Below, piece after piece: positions 55,631-64,000 of a stretch of 64,000 nt of DNA. The stretch is from the NCBI GenBank assembly GCA_001512485.1, contig LFRV01000093.1, positions 1 through 64,000 of the forward strand, in the 5' to 3' direction. Position numbers and translations under genes: made by a program. Within the stretch, counting starts at the first letter, position 1; each line of letters starts with the position of its first letter. This DNA is from Clostridiales bacterium DTU069. GTDB lineage: Bacteria; Bacillota; Clostridia; DSM-8532. The notes under the pieces were generated by a model, which worked only from the letters and a program-made list of their open reading frames with translations, ran no database searches and was not told the origin of the DNA.

Positions 55631-56524
55631 TCACCCACGATTCTTTAAATTTATATCATCAATCATATTTTGAAAAATATCATAGTTTTTAATATTGTTA
55701 CCGACTGATTTTATCCTTTTTTTGATAATCTCTTTTTGATTTTCACTCAGTTTTGATTTCTGCTCTTCAATATATTCCATAATTTCTTTTAAGTCGTTTC
55801 CGACAATACTGGCGATATATTGATTGCGGGCTTTTATATTACCTTTTCCGATTTCTACCTTTGTGTTAATCCATTTCTCGTCTATACTTTTTTTATAAAA
55901 AGTAACAACAATTAAACCCATCATATTTGTGATGGTAAAGAATGTACCGACGTTTTCATAGCAGTTTGTATATGAATTGATACTCCTAAAAATTGAAGTG
56001 TGTGGATGTAATTGCTTTAGCTCTTTACCAAATTCACCTGTAGCTTTTTGTATTCTATCATAAAAAAATATATGGTTTTCAATTTGTCCTATATCATTTC
56101 TTTTATTTAATAAATAACTTCTTAGGATTTCTTCACTGGCTATTAAACATTGAAGAGCTTCAATACCAATACCTCCGTATTGAACAAAATCCATAATATC
56201 TAAATATAAACTTCGCCAACTTAATGAAGTTAAAAAGTAATGTAAATGCTCATCATAATCAAAATCGTCCTTTTCTTTATTTAGATATGGATTGAAGATG
56301 TTATTAGCAAACCATGTTTCATATTTATTAAAAAACTTTTCACATGTATCACATAAAAGGTAATGCTTTTCTATGTCTTGGACAGGGTTATTAACGTTTT
56401 CAATATTTCTTATTTTTCCAATTGAAGTCTTTTTTAGTCTTCTTCCGACCAATTTAGGTATGATATGACTAAGCTTTATGTCTCCAGTCTTTCCACATAA
56501 TGCACATGCATTTAACTTATACAT
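55631..56524 (-). CDS. HNH-like zinc-binding protein
   Basis: 297 aa. CALCGKTGDIKLSHIIPKLVG (residues about 7-27, quoted in part) and LLCDTCEKFFNKYETWFAN (about 56-74) are the two Cys pairs and SHIIP histidine of HNH-endonuclease-like (HNH_5-type) zinc modules. The typical final His is not obvious, so nuclease activity is uncertain. A helical body of about 200 residues follows. It shares a transcript with the UPF0489 gene (stop and start within 5 nt), hinting at one functional unit, perhaps defence. Confidence 0.6.
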   Translation of the reverse strand: MYKLNACALCGKTGDIKLSHIIPKLVGRRLKKTSIGKIRNIENVNNPVQDIEKHYLLCDTCEKFFNKYETWFANNIFNPYLNKEKDDFDYDEHLHYFLTSLSWRSLYLDIMDFVQYGGIGIEALQCLIASEEILRSYLLNKRNDIGQIENHIFFYDRIQKATGEFGKELKQLHPHTSIFRSINSYTNCYENVGTFFTITNMMGLIVVTFYKKSIDEKWINTKVEIGKGNIKARNQYIASIVGNDLKEIMEYIEEQKSKLSENQKEIIKKRIKSVGNNIKNYDIFQNMIDDINLKNRG

Positions 56525-56602
56525 CTAATCACATCTCTTCCTGGCGTAATTTCTGTTTTTATTATAATACAGGTAATAACAAAGAGAAGATATTTAGTGA
56601 AG

Positions 56603-56626
56603 AAAAGGACTCTCATGAAGTCCTTT
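56603..56626 (-). terminator. Terminator after the serine recombinase gene
   Basis: AAAAGGACT (56603-56611) pairs with AGTCCTTT (56619-56626) around a seven-base loop; on the minus strand it is followed by TCTTC, on the plus strand by ATTTTTTT. It overlaps the recombinase stop codon. Confidence 0.6.
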
Positions 56627-57239
56627 ATTTTTTTGCCGCATACTCCTTCACCAATTTGTAAAAAGTAGTCCGTTTTAATCTCATTTCTTCCATAGCTTTT
56701 TTTGCCGTGATTTTTTTATTTGTCCATAAATCGTATACCTCTTTGAAATTTGGCGGATATGTAGCTTTGGGTCTCCCTAAATGCTTGCCTGCAGCTTTTG
56801 CAGCTGCAATACCTTGCTCTTGTCTTTTTCTAATGTTTTCTCTTTCTTTTTCTGCTACATAGGAGAGTATCTGCAAAACTAAATCTGCAATAAACTTATT
56901 ATCCAGTTTATTTTGATTATTAGCTCTTGTATCCAGTAAGGGCATATCTAACACTTTTATGTCTGCTTTAATCACTTGTGTTATGTAACGCCATTCTTCC
57001 TGAATTTCCGTATAGTTTCTGCCCAGTCTGTCGATGGACATTACGACAAGTAAGTCGCCCTCTCTTAAAATCCTGTTTCGCAAAAGCAGATAATTTTCTC
57101 TTTTGAAATCTTTACCACTTGATTTGTCTATAAAAATATCTCTCTCGGCAATTCCAGATTCCAAAAGTGCATGTATTTGCCGTGCCTCATTTTGTTCTTT
57201 TGTGCTTACACGTGCATACCCATATATTCTATTATCCAA
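56625..57239 (-). CDS. Serine recombinase (resolvase/invertase family)
   Basis: 204 aa, the usual small-resolvase size. GYARVSTKEQN holds catalytic Ser12 and Arg10; MSIDRLGRNYTEI carries the second active-site Arg group; KRQEQGIAAAKAAGKHLGRP leads to the C-terminal helix-turn-helix (ITAKKAMEEMRLKRTTFYKLVKEY, quoted by ends). It would resolve multimers or cointegrates, or invert DNA. Repeats in the upstream gap are a plausible res site. Confidence 0.92.
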   Translation of the reverse strand: MDNRIYGYARVSTKEQNEARQIHALLESGIAERDIFIDKSSGKDFKRENYLLLRNRILREGDLLVVMSIDRLGRNYTEIQEEWRYITQVIKADIKVLDMPLLDTRANNQNKLDNKFIADLVLQILSYVAEKERENIRKRQEQGIAAAKAAGKHLGRPKATYPPNFKEVYDLWTNKKITAKKAMEEMRLKRTTFYKLVKEYAAKK

Positions 57240-57253
57240 ATTATTACCTCCAG

Positions 57254-57336
57254 ATTATGAATAGTATAACAATATTTTGCAACAAATGTCCGTAAAAGTC
57301 AATGGTTTTACGAATATGTTTATAAATTATGAATAG
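57254..57336. promoter_or_regulatory. Candidate res/crossover site for the serine recombinase
   Basis: ATTATGAATAG occurs at 57254-57264 and 57326-57336, flanking the inverted repeat CGTAAAA/TTTTACG (57291-57297, 57306-57312). Resolvase sites lie next to their gene and contain several imperfect inverted sub-sites; this is a match in layout only. The rest of the 455-bp gap is AT-rich. Confidence 0.4.
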
Positions 57337-57552
57337 ACTTAACGAACATAATTTTATATCATTTTTGTTAACTTTTTAAAGAAAATTTGTTGTTTGTTAA
57401 GGTACACCTTTACGGCCATGTAAAGCTAATTACTGACCCAAGTTATTTATAAAAAAGCATTGACAAATAAGATATAAGAAGAAAAGAAGCTATTTTTGTT
57501 TCAGATGAAATATAAATTAAAATTCCTAAAATAGAAAAATTAGGTTTTGCCC

Positions 57553-57580
57553 TTTACACGAACGTATGTTCTATTATACA
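57553..57580 (+). promoter_or_regulatory. Promoter with overlapping LexA (SOS) box
   Basis: CGAACGTATGTTC (57559-57571) matches the Gram-positive LexA/DinR box CGAACRNRYGTTYG except for the last base. It lies between -35 TTTACA (57553-57558) and -10 TATACA (57575-57580), where bound LexA would block transcription of the restriction-modification operon. Confidence 0.65.
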
Positions 57581-57694
57581 ATATGAATAAAGGTGCAGAA
57601 TGCGTTCAATCAAACAATTAGCTTGACCAATTTCGTTTAAACGAATATACTATATATTGTAATTTATAGGTATTCCTTAGACGAGGTGTTGTGT

Positions 57695-57880
57695 TTGAAC
57701 GGGTATATCACAGTACAAGAAGCAGCTGAAAAATGGGGGGTTTCTACAAGACAAGTGCAGATTTTGTGCAAGCATAACCGAATTAAGGGAGCAAAACGAA
57801 TGAGCCGTATTTGGATTATTCCTGAATATGCAGAAAAACCTACTAAAGATAAAAGAAAGGTTGACAATGCACATGAGTAA
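57695..57880 (+). CDS. Small helix-turn-helix (excisionase/MerR-like) regulator
   Basis: 61 aa. GYITVQEAAEKWGVSTRQVQ followed by GAKRMSRIWIIPEYAEKP is the compact winged-HTH found in excisionase-like and DNA-modification-associated regulators. TTG at 57695 with GACGAGG ahead is the likely start; GTG 57686 is possible. Its end overlaps the restriction-modification gene by 14 nt, so it probably controls or is coupled to it. Confidence 0.65.
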   Translation: MNGYITVQEAAEKWGVSTRQVQILCKHNRIKGAKRMSRIWIIPEYAEKPTKDKRKVDNAHE

Positions 57881-60866
57881 AATTGATAAATTGCAAGAAC
57901 TTGTAGACAGATTTGATGCTAATTTACAATATTATAAGGACACAAATAACACTTATAACGAGTATTCATGTCGTATTGAATATATTGACCCTTTGTTAGC
58001 ACTACTAAATTGGGATGTTGCAAACACAAAGGGGCTTCCTCCACAATTTCGTGAAGTTATTGCTGAAAACTATTCAAATCAGACTGGTAGACCAGATTAC
58101 TCTTTGACCCTACGAGGTGTCACAAAATTTTTTGTAGAAGCAAAAAAACCTTCAGTGGATATTGTTAATTTGCAAGGGCCTGCTTTACAAACAAGAAAAT
58201 ATGGCTGGAACGCTAAGCATAAAATATCAATATTGACGAATTTTGAGTACTTAATTATTTATGATACTACTGTAGTGCCGAAGGAAGACGATAGTAGTGC
58301 AGTAGCCAGATATCGTATTTACCATTTTTCGGAGTATGTATCAAAATTTGACGAGCTCTTTTCTATGATATCCAGGGATGCAGTATACTCTGGAGATTTT
58401 GATAATTATTTTGAAGAAATTTTACCAGCTGCTTCCAGTCATAAGCAGCAAGTAGATGAGTTATTTCTTGCCCAAATAAACCAATGGCGGATATCACTGA
58501 GTAATGCACTATATGCTAAGCATAAGAATTATCGTTCCATTCAAGTATTGAACGATGTTGTTCAAGAGTTTATTAATCAAATCGTATTCTTAAGAATTTG
58601 TGAAGAAAACAATTTACCGACATACCATCGCTTAAGTGAAACCATAAAAGACCCAGCACAATTATTTGATAAGTTTAAAGAAATTCTGCGAGATGCAGAT
58701 AGAAGGTATAATTCAGGTATTTTTTCTGGAAGGTCAATAATTTTTGATTTAGACATCGATATTGTCAAAGATATAATAGCTGGTCTTTACTATCCTCAAA
58801 GTCCGTATTTATTTAAAATTATTGAACCTAATATGCTCGGTAAAATATACGAAATGTTTTTGACCGAGCAACTCGTGCTTCTTAGCAGTGGGAAAATTGG
58901 GCTTGGGCAGAAAAAGGATTGTGTAAACCGCTCAATAGTGTCAACACCCACCGAAATAGTAAAATATATGGTTGAAAAGACATTGTCGTTAATATGCACA
59001 GGTCGTACACCCGAGCAAATCCTTGATTTACGCATCATCGACATGGCCTGTGGTTCTGGTGTCTTTTTAGAAGAAGCGTTTGCATATCTGCAGGAATATT
59101 GCATACAGTGGTATCTCAATAACGACCCGTCTCATCTTATTGAGATTGGTAATGGCCGCTATAAGTTGCCACTTTCAGAAAAGAAGGAAATATTAACCAA
59201 ATGTATTTACGGTATCGACATTGACATACATGCTGTAGAGGTTGCCAAATTTTCATTGCTATTAAAGCTTATTGAAAATGAAACAGAACCTTCTGTAGCT
59301 GATTCTATGCCAATACTTCCTGATTTAAGTAATAATATTGTTTTTGGGAATTCTCTGGTAAGCAGCAGTGAATTGAGAGGAATAAATGTCTCAGATGAAG
59401 AGCTTGTACAGATAGCACCGTTTGATTGGGAAAATATAAACAATGGTGAAAAATTTGATGTAATAATTGGTAATCCTCCTTATGTGACGACAGAAGATAT
59501 GCATGCACTTCTTCTAAAAACAGAATTTAGGATTTATAAAAAACATTACAAATCTGCGTATAAACAATTTGATAAATACTTCGTTTTTTTAGAACGGGCG
59601 ATACAAAAAGTTAAAGATAATGGATACATTTGTTATATTGTTCCCAATAAGTTTTTTAAGATTGGAGCAGGCGAAAAACTTAGAGAGTTAATTGCAAGCA
59701 ATAAGATACTTGTTAGCTTGGTTGATTTTGGATATGCACAACTATTTGAGGACAAAACTATTTATAGCTGTATCGTACTATTACAAAAGCGAGAGCAGTA
59801 TGAGTTTTCATATTCATATGTTGAATCAGCAAGTGCGTTATGGCTCGGTGAGAGCGTAAGCACTATTACTTTGAAAACTTCAACTCTAAATGAGTTGCCT
59901 TGGAGATTAACAACAGATTTCAAATTCCTTTCTCTTCTTAAGCAACTTGATAATGTATCTGTGCCTTTAACAAAACATGTTAATATATTTAACGGTATCC
60001 AAACCAGTGCGGAAAGACCAACGCCTGTTTATTGGTTTTCATCAGAGAATATAATAAGCGAGACAGAAAGAGAATTTATAATTGAAAAAAACGGTAGATA
60101 CTATCATGTAGAGAAAGCAATTTTAAAGCCTTTTTTCAAGCCAACGAAACGTTCTGAGAAAGGATTAAACTCTTATAGTATTCTTCAAACAGATAAACTA
60201 ATTATTTTTCCCTATGATAAGAATGGAAAACTTATTCCTATTAATGTTATGAAGGAGAAGTTTTCTGGAACATACGAATATTTGGAAGCACACTATGAAC
60301 GATTAGTTCCAAAGTCTATATCCGAAAAAGGAATAAGAGATGTTCCAAATGCAACTCCTGATACATGGTATCAGTATGGCAGAACACAAGCATTGACAGC
60401 ATTTATAAACACTCCTAAACTTATTGTTGGAGTGCTTAGCAAAAACCCGATGTACATATTCGATGACCAAGATATGCTTATTGCATCTGGGGGCACTGCT
60501 GGATATTGTGCTATCAGCCGCAAAAGTAATAGTCCATATGAACTTGAATATATACAGGCGTGGCTATCCAATCCTTACACAGAACGTATCCTCGAAATTA
60601 TTGGCAGTGATTTTGAAGGAGGTTTCTATGCCAGGGGAACATATGTGCTTTCCAAATTGCCTTTTGTGGAACTTGATTTTGATGACCCAAATCAGAAGAG
60701 AATTTATGATAGAGTGGTTGCAAACACTCGTGAAATATATAGAATAAATCGTAGCTTATTACAGCGCCCACCAAAAAACGTAGTAAGCGTTTTGTTAAGA
60801 AGGAAGAAGAAACTTATAAATGAAATTGAAAATTTAGTTATGGCTGTTTATAGACTTGAATTTTAA
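57867..60866 (+). CDS. Type IIG restriction-modification enzyme (Eco57I-like)
   Basis: 999 aa. A PD-(D/E)xK nuclease motif at the N-terminus: GRPDYSL (Asp77) and FFVEAKKP (Glu91, Lys93). The central adenine methyltransferase has IIDMACGSGVFLEEAF (motif I, near 390) and IIGNPPYVT (motif IV, near 536). The C-terminal third is the target-recognition region, with SGGTAGYCAISRKS and NPYTERILEIIGSDFEGG. One polypeptide can both cut and methylate (N6-adenine). ATG 57867 or 57873 follows AAAGG. AT-rich codons. Confidence 0.88.
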   Translation: MHMSKIDKLQELVDRFDANLQYYKDTNNTYNEYSCRIEYIDPLLALLNWDVANTKGLPPQFREVIAENYSNQTGRPDYSLTLRGVTKFFVEAKKPSVDIVNLQGPALQTRKYGWNAKHKISILTNFEYLIIYDTTVVPKEDDSSAVARYRIYHFSEYVSKFDELFSMISRDAVYSGDFDNYFEEILPAASSHKQQVDELFLAQINQWRISLSNALYAKHKNYRSIQVLNDVVQEFINQIVFLRICEENNLPTYHRLSETIKDPAQLFDKFKEILRDADRRYNSGIFSGRSIIFDLDIDIVKDIIAGLYYPQSPYLFKIIEPNMLGKIYEMFLTEQLVLLSSGKIGLGQKKDCVNRSIVSTPTEIVKYMVEKTLSLICTGRTPEQILDLRIIDMACGSGVFLEEAFAYLQEYCIQWYLNNDPSHLIEIGNGRYKLPLSEKKEILTKCIYGIDIDIHAVEVAKFSLLLKLIENETEPSVADSMPILPDLSNNIVFGNSLVSSSELRGINVSDEELVQIAPFDWENINNGEKFDVIIGNPPYVTTEDMHALLLKTEFRIYKKHYKSAYKQFDKYFVFLERAIQKVKDNGYICYIVPNKFFKIGAGEKLRELIASNKILVSLVDFGYAQLFEDKTIYSCIVLLQKREQYEFSYSYVESASALWLGESVSTITLKTSTLNELPWRLTTDFKFLSLLKQLDNVSVPLTKHVNIFNGIQTSAERPTPVYWFSSENIISETEREFIIEKNGRYYHVEKAILKPFFKPTKRSEKGLNSYSILQTDKLIIFPYDKNGKLIPINVMKEKFSGTYEYLEAHYERLVPKSISEKGIRDVPNATPDTWYQYGRTQALTAFINTPKLIVGVLSKNPMYIFDDQDMLIASGGTAGYCAISRKSNSPYELEYIQAWLSNPYTERILEIIGSDFEGGFYARGTYVLSKLPFVELDFDDPNQKRIYDRVVANTREIYRINRSLLQRPPKNVVSVLLRRKKKLINEIENLVMAVYRLEF

Positions 60867-60881
60867 GATGGAGGGTTTGCA

Positions 60882-62513
60882 GTGCGTTTAAAGAAAGACA
60901 GCACAATAGAAAAATTAAGAGGAGCTTATTATACCCCATACCCGCTTGCAAAAGCAATAGTAAATCTTGTTGTAGAAGATAATGTATTAAATGTTTTGGA
61001 GCCAAGTTGTGGAGACGGGGTTTTCATTGATTGCTTGGCAGAAAATAATATGCTTACTAAAATAAAAAAGTTAACAGCAATTGAAATTGAACTGAGCGAA
61101 GCAGAAAAAGTCAGGAATCGTTACTCGGGAAGTAAAACCATTGAAGTAATCTGTGAAGATTTTTTTGATTTCTACAATCGTTGTAATAAAAATGAAAGGT
61201 ATGACCTTATATTAGGGAATCCTCCATATATAAGATATCAATACCTAACAGAGAAACAGCGAGAAATTCAATCTCAAATATTGACTGCCAACGGAATGAA
61301 GTCAAATAAGTTAATAAATGCTTGGGTTTGCTTCTTGGTAGCCTGTGTACAAATGTTGGCAGATAACGGAAAGATTGCATTTGTAATACCTGCTGAAATC
61401 CTTCAAGTGGCTTATGCGGAAGATTTAAGATTATTTTTATCAAATCAACTCACACGTATAACATTGATTACATTTGAGAAATTAGTATTTCCTGATATTG
61501 AGCAAGAAGTTTTGGTATTTATCGGAGAAAAGGGTGGAGAAGAGAAAGGCATCCGTATTATAGAAATGGATGACCTTAGTGGATTTGATAAACTTGACTT
61601 ACATAAGAATGGTTATCAAAAACTGTTGCATGTTAAAGAAAAGTGGACTAAATACTTTGTCTCAGCTGAAGATGTTAACATAATCCAGAATCTACGTAAT
61701 GATAGCCGTTTTACAAAATTTGCTGATTATGGGCTAATAAATGTTGGAATTACTACCGGAAATAACGATTATTTTTCTATTGATAAGAGGACAGCAGAGT
61801 TATATAACCTTGAAAGTGTAACGTTACCATTAATTGGGAGAAGTTCTCATGCGCATGGTATATACTTTACTGAAGCTGATTGGCAAGAAAACGTTAAAGC
61901 AGGGAAAAAAGCAATGTTAATTAATTTTCCAGATATACCATTCGACAACTATCCTGATTTACATAAAAAATATATAAAAGAGGGAGAACTCAATAAACAA
62001 CATGAAGGATACAAGTGTTCGATACGTGATAGGTGGTATATTGTACCTTCTGTTTGGGTGCCAGATGCGTTCTTCCTTCGTAGGAATAATTTATATCCTA
62101 AGTTTGTAATTAATAAGTGTGGAGCAGTATCTACTGATACAATGCATCGAATGAAATTTAATGATGGTGTTGATGCAGATAATGTATTACTGTCCTATTA
62201 TAATAGTATATCTTTCGCATTTACTGAAATCTGTGGTCGCAGTTATGGCGGAGGAGTACTTGAAATTCTCCCTGGAGAAATGGGAAACATTGTTTTGCCA
62301 AAAGTAGAAAATGTCGATAAAGCATTGAAACAGCGTCTACTAAAATATATTGATGATGTTGTTCGTGAAAATAAGAATATAGAGCTTGCCCTTGATGTTG
62401 TTGACCGTGAACTTTTAATTGATGTTCTTGATATAGAACCAGAATTATGTGTTAGGTGCCGTAAAATATGGAAAACACTACAAAGACGCAGGCTGGGCAG
62501 AGGTTATAGCTGA
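60882..62513 (+). CDS. N6-adenine DNA methyltransferase (Eco57I-type M subunit)
   Basis: 543 aa. GAYYTPYPLAKAIVNL at the N-terminus, NVLEPSCGDGVFIDCL (motif I, about 37-52) and LILGNPPYIRYQYLT (motif IV, near 113) define an N6-adenine methylase; the C-terminal half with SYGGGVLEILPGEM is a target-recognition domain. GTG start, GGAGGG ahead, 15 nt after the type IIG gene, so one operon. A separate methylase beside a IIG enzyme can protect the opposite strand of an asymmetric site. Confidence 0.9.
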   Translation: MRLKKDSTIEKLRGAYYTPYPLAKAIVNLVVEDNVLNVLEPSCGDGVFIDCLAENNMLTKIKKLTAIEIELSEAEKVRNRYSGSKTIEVICEDFFDFYNRCNKNERYDLILGNPPYIRYQYLTEKQREIQSQILTANGMKSNKLINAWVCFLVACVQMLADNGKIAFVIPAEILQVAYAEDLRLFLSNQLTRITLITFEKLVFPDIEQEVLVFIGEKGGEEKGIRIIEMDDLSGFDKLDLHKNGYQKLLHVKEKWTKYFVSAEDVNIIQNLRNDSRFTKFADYGLINVGITTGNNDYFSIDKRTAELYNLESVTLPLIGRSSHAHGIYFTEADWQENVKAGKKAMLINFPDIPFDNYPDLHKKYIKEGELNKQHEGYKCSIRDRWYIVPSVWVPDAFFLRRNNLYPKFVINKCGAVSTDTMHRMKFNDGVDADNVLLSYYNSISFAFTEICGRSYGGGVLEILPGEMGNIVLPKVENVDKALKQRLLKYIDDVVRENKNIELALDVVDRELLIDVLDIEPELCVRCRKIWKTLQRRRLGRGYS

Positions 62514-62697
62514 TTTTAACTAAAACTGGTGTAACGAAGGAATGACTTTGGACACCAATTTATTTTGTAGAATTATATGAAATTATAAAGTATTGCCTAA
62601 TAATAAGGTGATTTAATTTAATTAGCGTCTACTGGTCTGGGTCGGAAATTTTAGGTGCCTATTACGAATATTAAGTACATTTATATAGGGGGTAACT

Positions 62698-63657
62698 ATG
62701 AAATTTTCAGAAGAAAAACTAAAACTATTTGCTGCACCTTTAAGTGAAACAGAAGACCAAAAATGTAAAAATGCAATAGCTATGATACGGGATGCTTTAA
62801 AAGGACTTGGGTTTACTGATGATAACAAAGCTATTTCACGTTTATATGAAGATACCTATGCTTACTCAATAGATATGCGTAGTTTATACGGTTCAAGAAA
62901 AATAAAGATTTTTATTCAGGGCTCATATGCAAATAATACCAATGTTCGCACCCAAAGCGATGTAGATATTACAATCGTTCAAGAAGAACGATTTATAACT
63001 GAATATAGAGCAGGGGTAACGGATGAAGATTATGGTTTTTTTATAGCACAAACTCCACCAAAGACTTTTAAAGATGAAGTACAAGAGTGTTTGACAGCAA
63101 AGTTTGGTAAAGATGTAGAAAGGAAAAATAAATCTATAAAAGTACACGGGAATACTTATCGTAAAGATGCGGATACAGTACCTTGCATTAGATTTAGAGA
63201 CTATAGACATGATTATCTGAATGACCCCAGTAATTTTATTGGTGGAATTGTCATACAAGCTGATGATGGTACTCGTATAATAAATTTCCCAGAACAGCAT
63301 ATAGCCAATGGTAAAAAAAAGAATAGTGATACCAATTTTTATTACAAGAAGATGGTACGAATTATTAAAAACATGCGTTATCTTATGGAAGAAAACTATT
63401 ATGTATCAGCTCAAAATGTATCATCATTTGGTTTAGAATCTTTACTGTGGAATATTCCCAATGAGGTTTTTTTGAAATATACGATTTACAGATTTGCCTT
63501 TAATGAAATAATCAGCTATCTCATAAATCATATTCCAGAAATTAATCAATACAAAGAAGCAAATGGAATAAAAAAACTGTGCCCTACCAAAGCGGATATT
63601 GATAAGTATGTTAAATTTATAATTGACTTGTCAAACTTCTATGAATACGATATTTAG
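62698..63657 (+). CDS. CBASS CD-NTase (cyclic-oligonucleotide synthase)
   Basis: 319 aa. The nucleotidyltransferase motif IQGSYANNTNVRTQSDVDIT has Gly75-Ser76 and Asp88/Asp90; a third acidic residue is in KDADTVPCIRFRDY (Asp159). This is the SMODS/CD-NTase plan. On phage infection such enzymes make cyclic di- or trinucleotides that switch on a cell-killing effector. AGGGGG ribosome site. The neighbouring membrane effector confirms the CBASS reading. Exact clade and product cannot be read from sequence alone. Confidence 0.88.
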   Translation: MKFSEEKLKLFAAPLSETEDQKCKNAIAMIRDALKGLGFTDDNKAISRLYEDTYAYSIDMRSLYGSRKIKIFIQGSYANNTNVRTQSDVDITIVQEERFITEYRAGVTDEDYGFFIAQTPPKTFKDEVQECLTAKFGKDVERKNKSIKVHGNTYRKDADTVPCIRFRDYRHDYLNDPSNFIGGIVIQADDGTRIINFPEQHIANGKKKNSDTNFYYKKMVRIIKNMRYLMEENYYVSAQNVSSFGLESLLWNIPNEVFLKYTIYRFAFNEIISYLINHIPEINQYKEANGIKKLCPTKADIDKYVKFIIDLSNFYEYDI

Positions 63658-63668
63658 AGGAGATTTTT

Positions 63669-64000
63669 ATGAATGAAAGAATGAAAAAATTCTTTGTCAA
63701 TTTATTATGGTTAGCATTAATTCTATTTGTAATCCGTTGCATGATTTCAATGCCAAAAACAATATATGATGTTTATGGTTGTATTGGAGAAATAATATCA
63801 ATAACCGTAATTTTAGCTTGCCTATATGAAAAATGGCTATGGAAATATAACCCATTAGAAAAAACGCCAGTACTTTCAAAATATTATATTGGGATGATAA
63901 AATCAAGTAATGATAATATAGAACGGAAAGCGAACCTTCAAATTAAGCAAACACTTTTTTCTATTCAGATTTTTCTCACTACAACCGAGAGTAAAAGTAA
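63669..64000 (+). CDS. Cap15-like CBASS membrane effector (partial, runs off window)
   Basis: The first 110 residues are visible. Two N-terminal membrane helices (FFVNLLWLALILFVIRCM, residues about 8-25; IGEIISITVILACLYE, about 39-54) lead into a beta-rich segment beginning TPVLSKYYIGMIKSS and continuing LQIKQTLFSIQIFLTTTESKS. Two helices plus a beta-barrel is the Cap15 (formerly S-2TMbeta) design; Cap15 binds the cyclic nucleotide and disrupts the inner membrane. It starts 11 nt after the CD-NTase with AGAGGAG ahead. Confidence 0.75.
   Translation, partial: MNERMKKFFVNLLWLALILFVIRCMISMPKTIYDVYGCIGEIISITVILACLYEKWLWKYNPLEKTPVLSKYYIGMIKSSNDNIERKANLQIKQTLFSIQIFLTTTESKS

Larger units (their letters stand above)
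42077..64000. mobile_element. Integrated plasmid-like/mobile region (right end outside window)
   Basis: From about 42077 base composition becomes AT-richer, gene density drops, and the content is a Rep_3 origin, a serine recombinase, HTH regulators, restriction-modification and CBASS, all typical accessory cargo. The left junction interrupts a chromosomal gene. No attachment-site duplicate can be checked because the right end is not in the window. It may be composite, built by several insertions. Confidence 0.55.

Overview
The window reads as chromosome of a spore-forming, low-to-mid GC Clostridia (Firmicutes). The evidence is the hprK-murB-rapZ-yvcK-whiA run, a spoIIAA-spoIIAB-sigF operon behind a sigma-H-type promoter, Bacillus-type promoters (TTGACA-17-TATAAT) and strong AGGAGG ribosome sites. 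I cannot name the species; a relative of the Acetivibrio/Thermoclostridium group is a guess from gene content.

Region 1 (1-9.3 kb): a tRNA-Tyr with promoter and terminator, then a membrane/glycan cluster. It holds a geranylgeranyl-reductase-like flavoprotein, a GtrB-like polyprenyl-phosphate glycosyltransferase, a second FAD oxidoreductase, a GtrA flippase-like protein and two large polytopic proteins of the DUF2298 (YYY) type. The two large proteins are read from two back-to-back promoters in a 170-bp gap. Region 2 (9.6-20.2 kb): thrC, then cell-wall and central-metabolism control (hprK, murB, rapZ, yvcK, a glycogen-debranching-type enzyme, whiA), then the early forespore sigma-F operon. Region 3 (20.2-41.4 kb): ordinary core genes: an amidase-domain protein, a DUF1015 protein, a PRC-barrel protein, a 59-aa YtxH-like protein, an AI-2E family permease, alaS, a HIT protein, rpsU, recJ, rel, dtd, an MBL-fold hydrolase, a three-gene ABC importer, aroK, a Tyr/Cys-rich protein and a dctPQM TRAP transporter.

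Region 4 (about 42.08 kb to the window end) is different: visibly AT-richer, with other gene content, and it begins where a NodB-family polysaccharide deacetylase is cut off after its third catalytic motif. Near the junction are hairpins and five imperfect 20-bp repeats that look like transposase-binding sites. The region then carries a 1347-aa secreted protein, a 260-aa anchored protein, a tandem ribbon-helix-helix protein, a plasmid-type origin (four iterons plus a Rep_3 initiator), sugar-transferase genes, a secreted/membrane-anchored protein pair, an HNH-like plus UPF0489 (peptide-arginase family) pair, a serine recombinase, a type IIG restriction-modification operon with a LexA-type box over its promoter, and the first two genes of a CBASS anti-phage system (CD-NTase plus Cap15-like effector, the latter cut by the window end). 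I read this as an integrated plasmid or composite mobile element acting as a defence island. Its right end is outside the window.

Least explained: the HNH-like/UPF0489 pair, an 80-nt hairpin-bearing element present twice near the plasmid origin, and the giant secreted protein with its neighbours.
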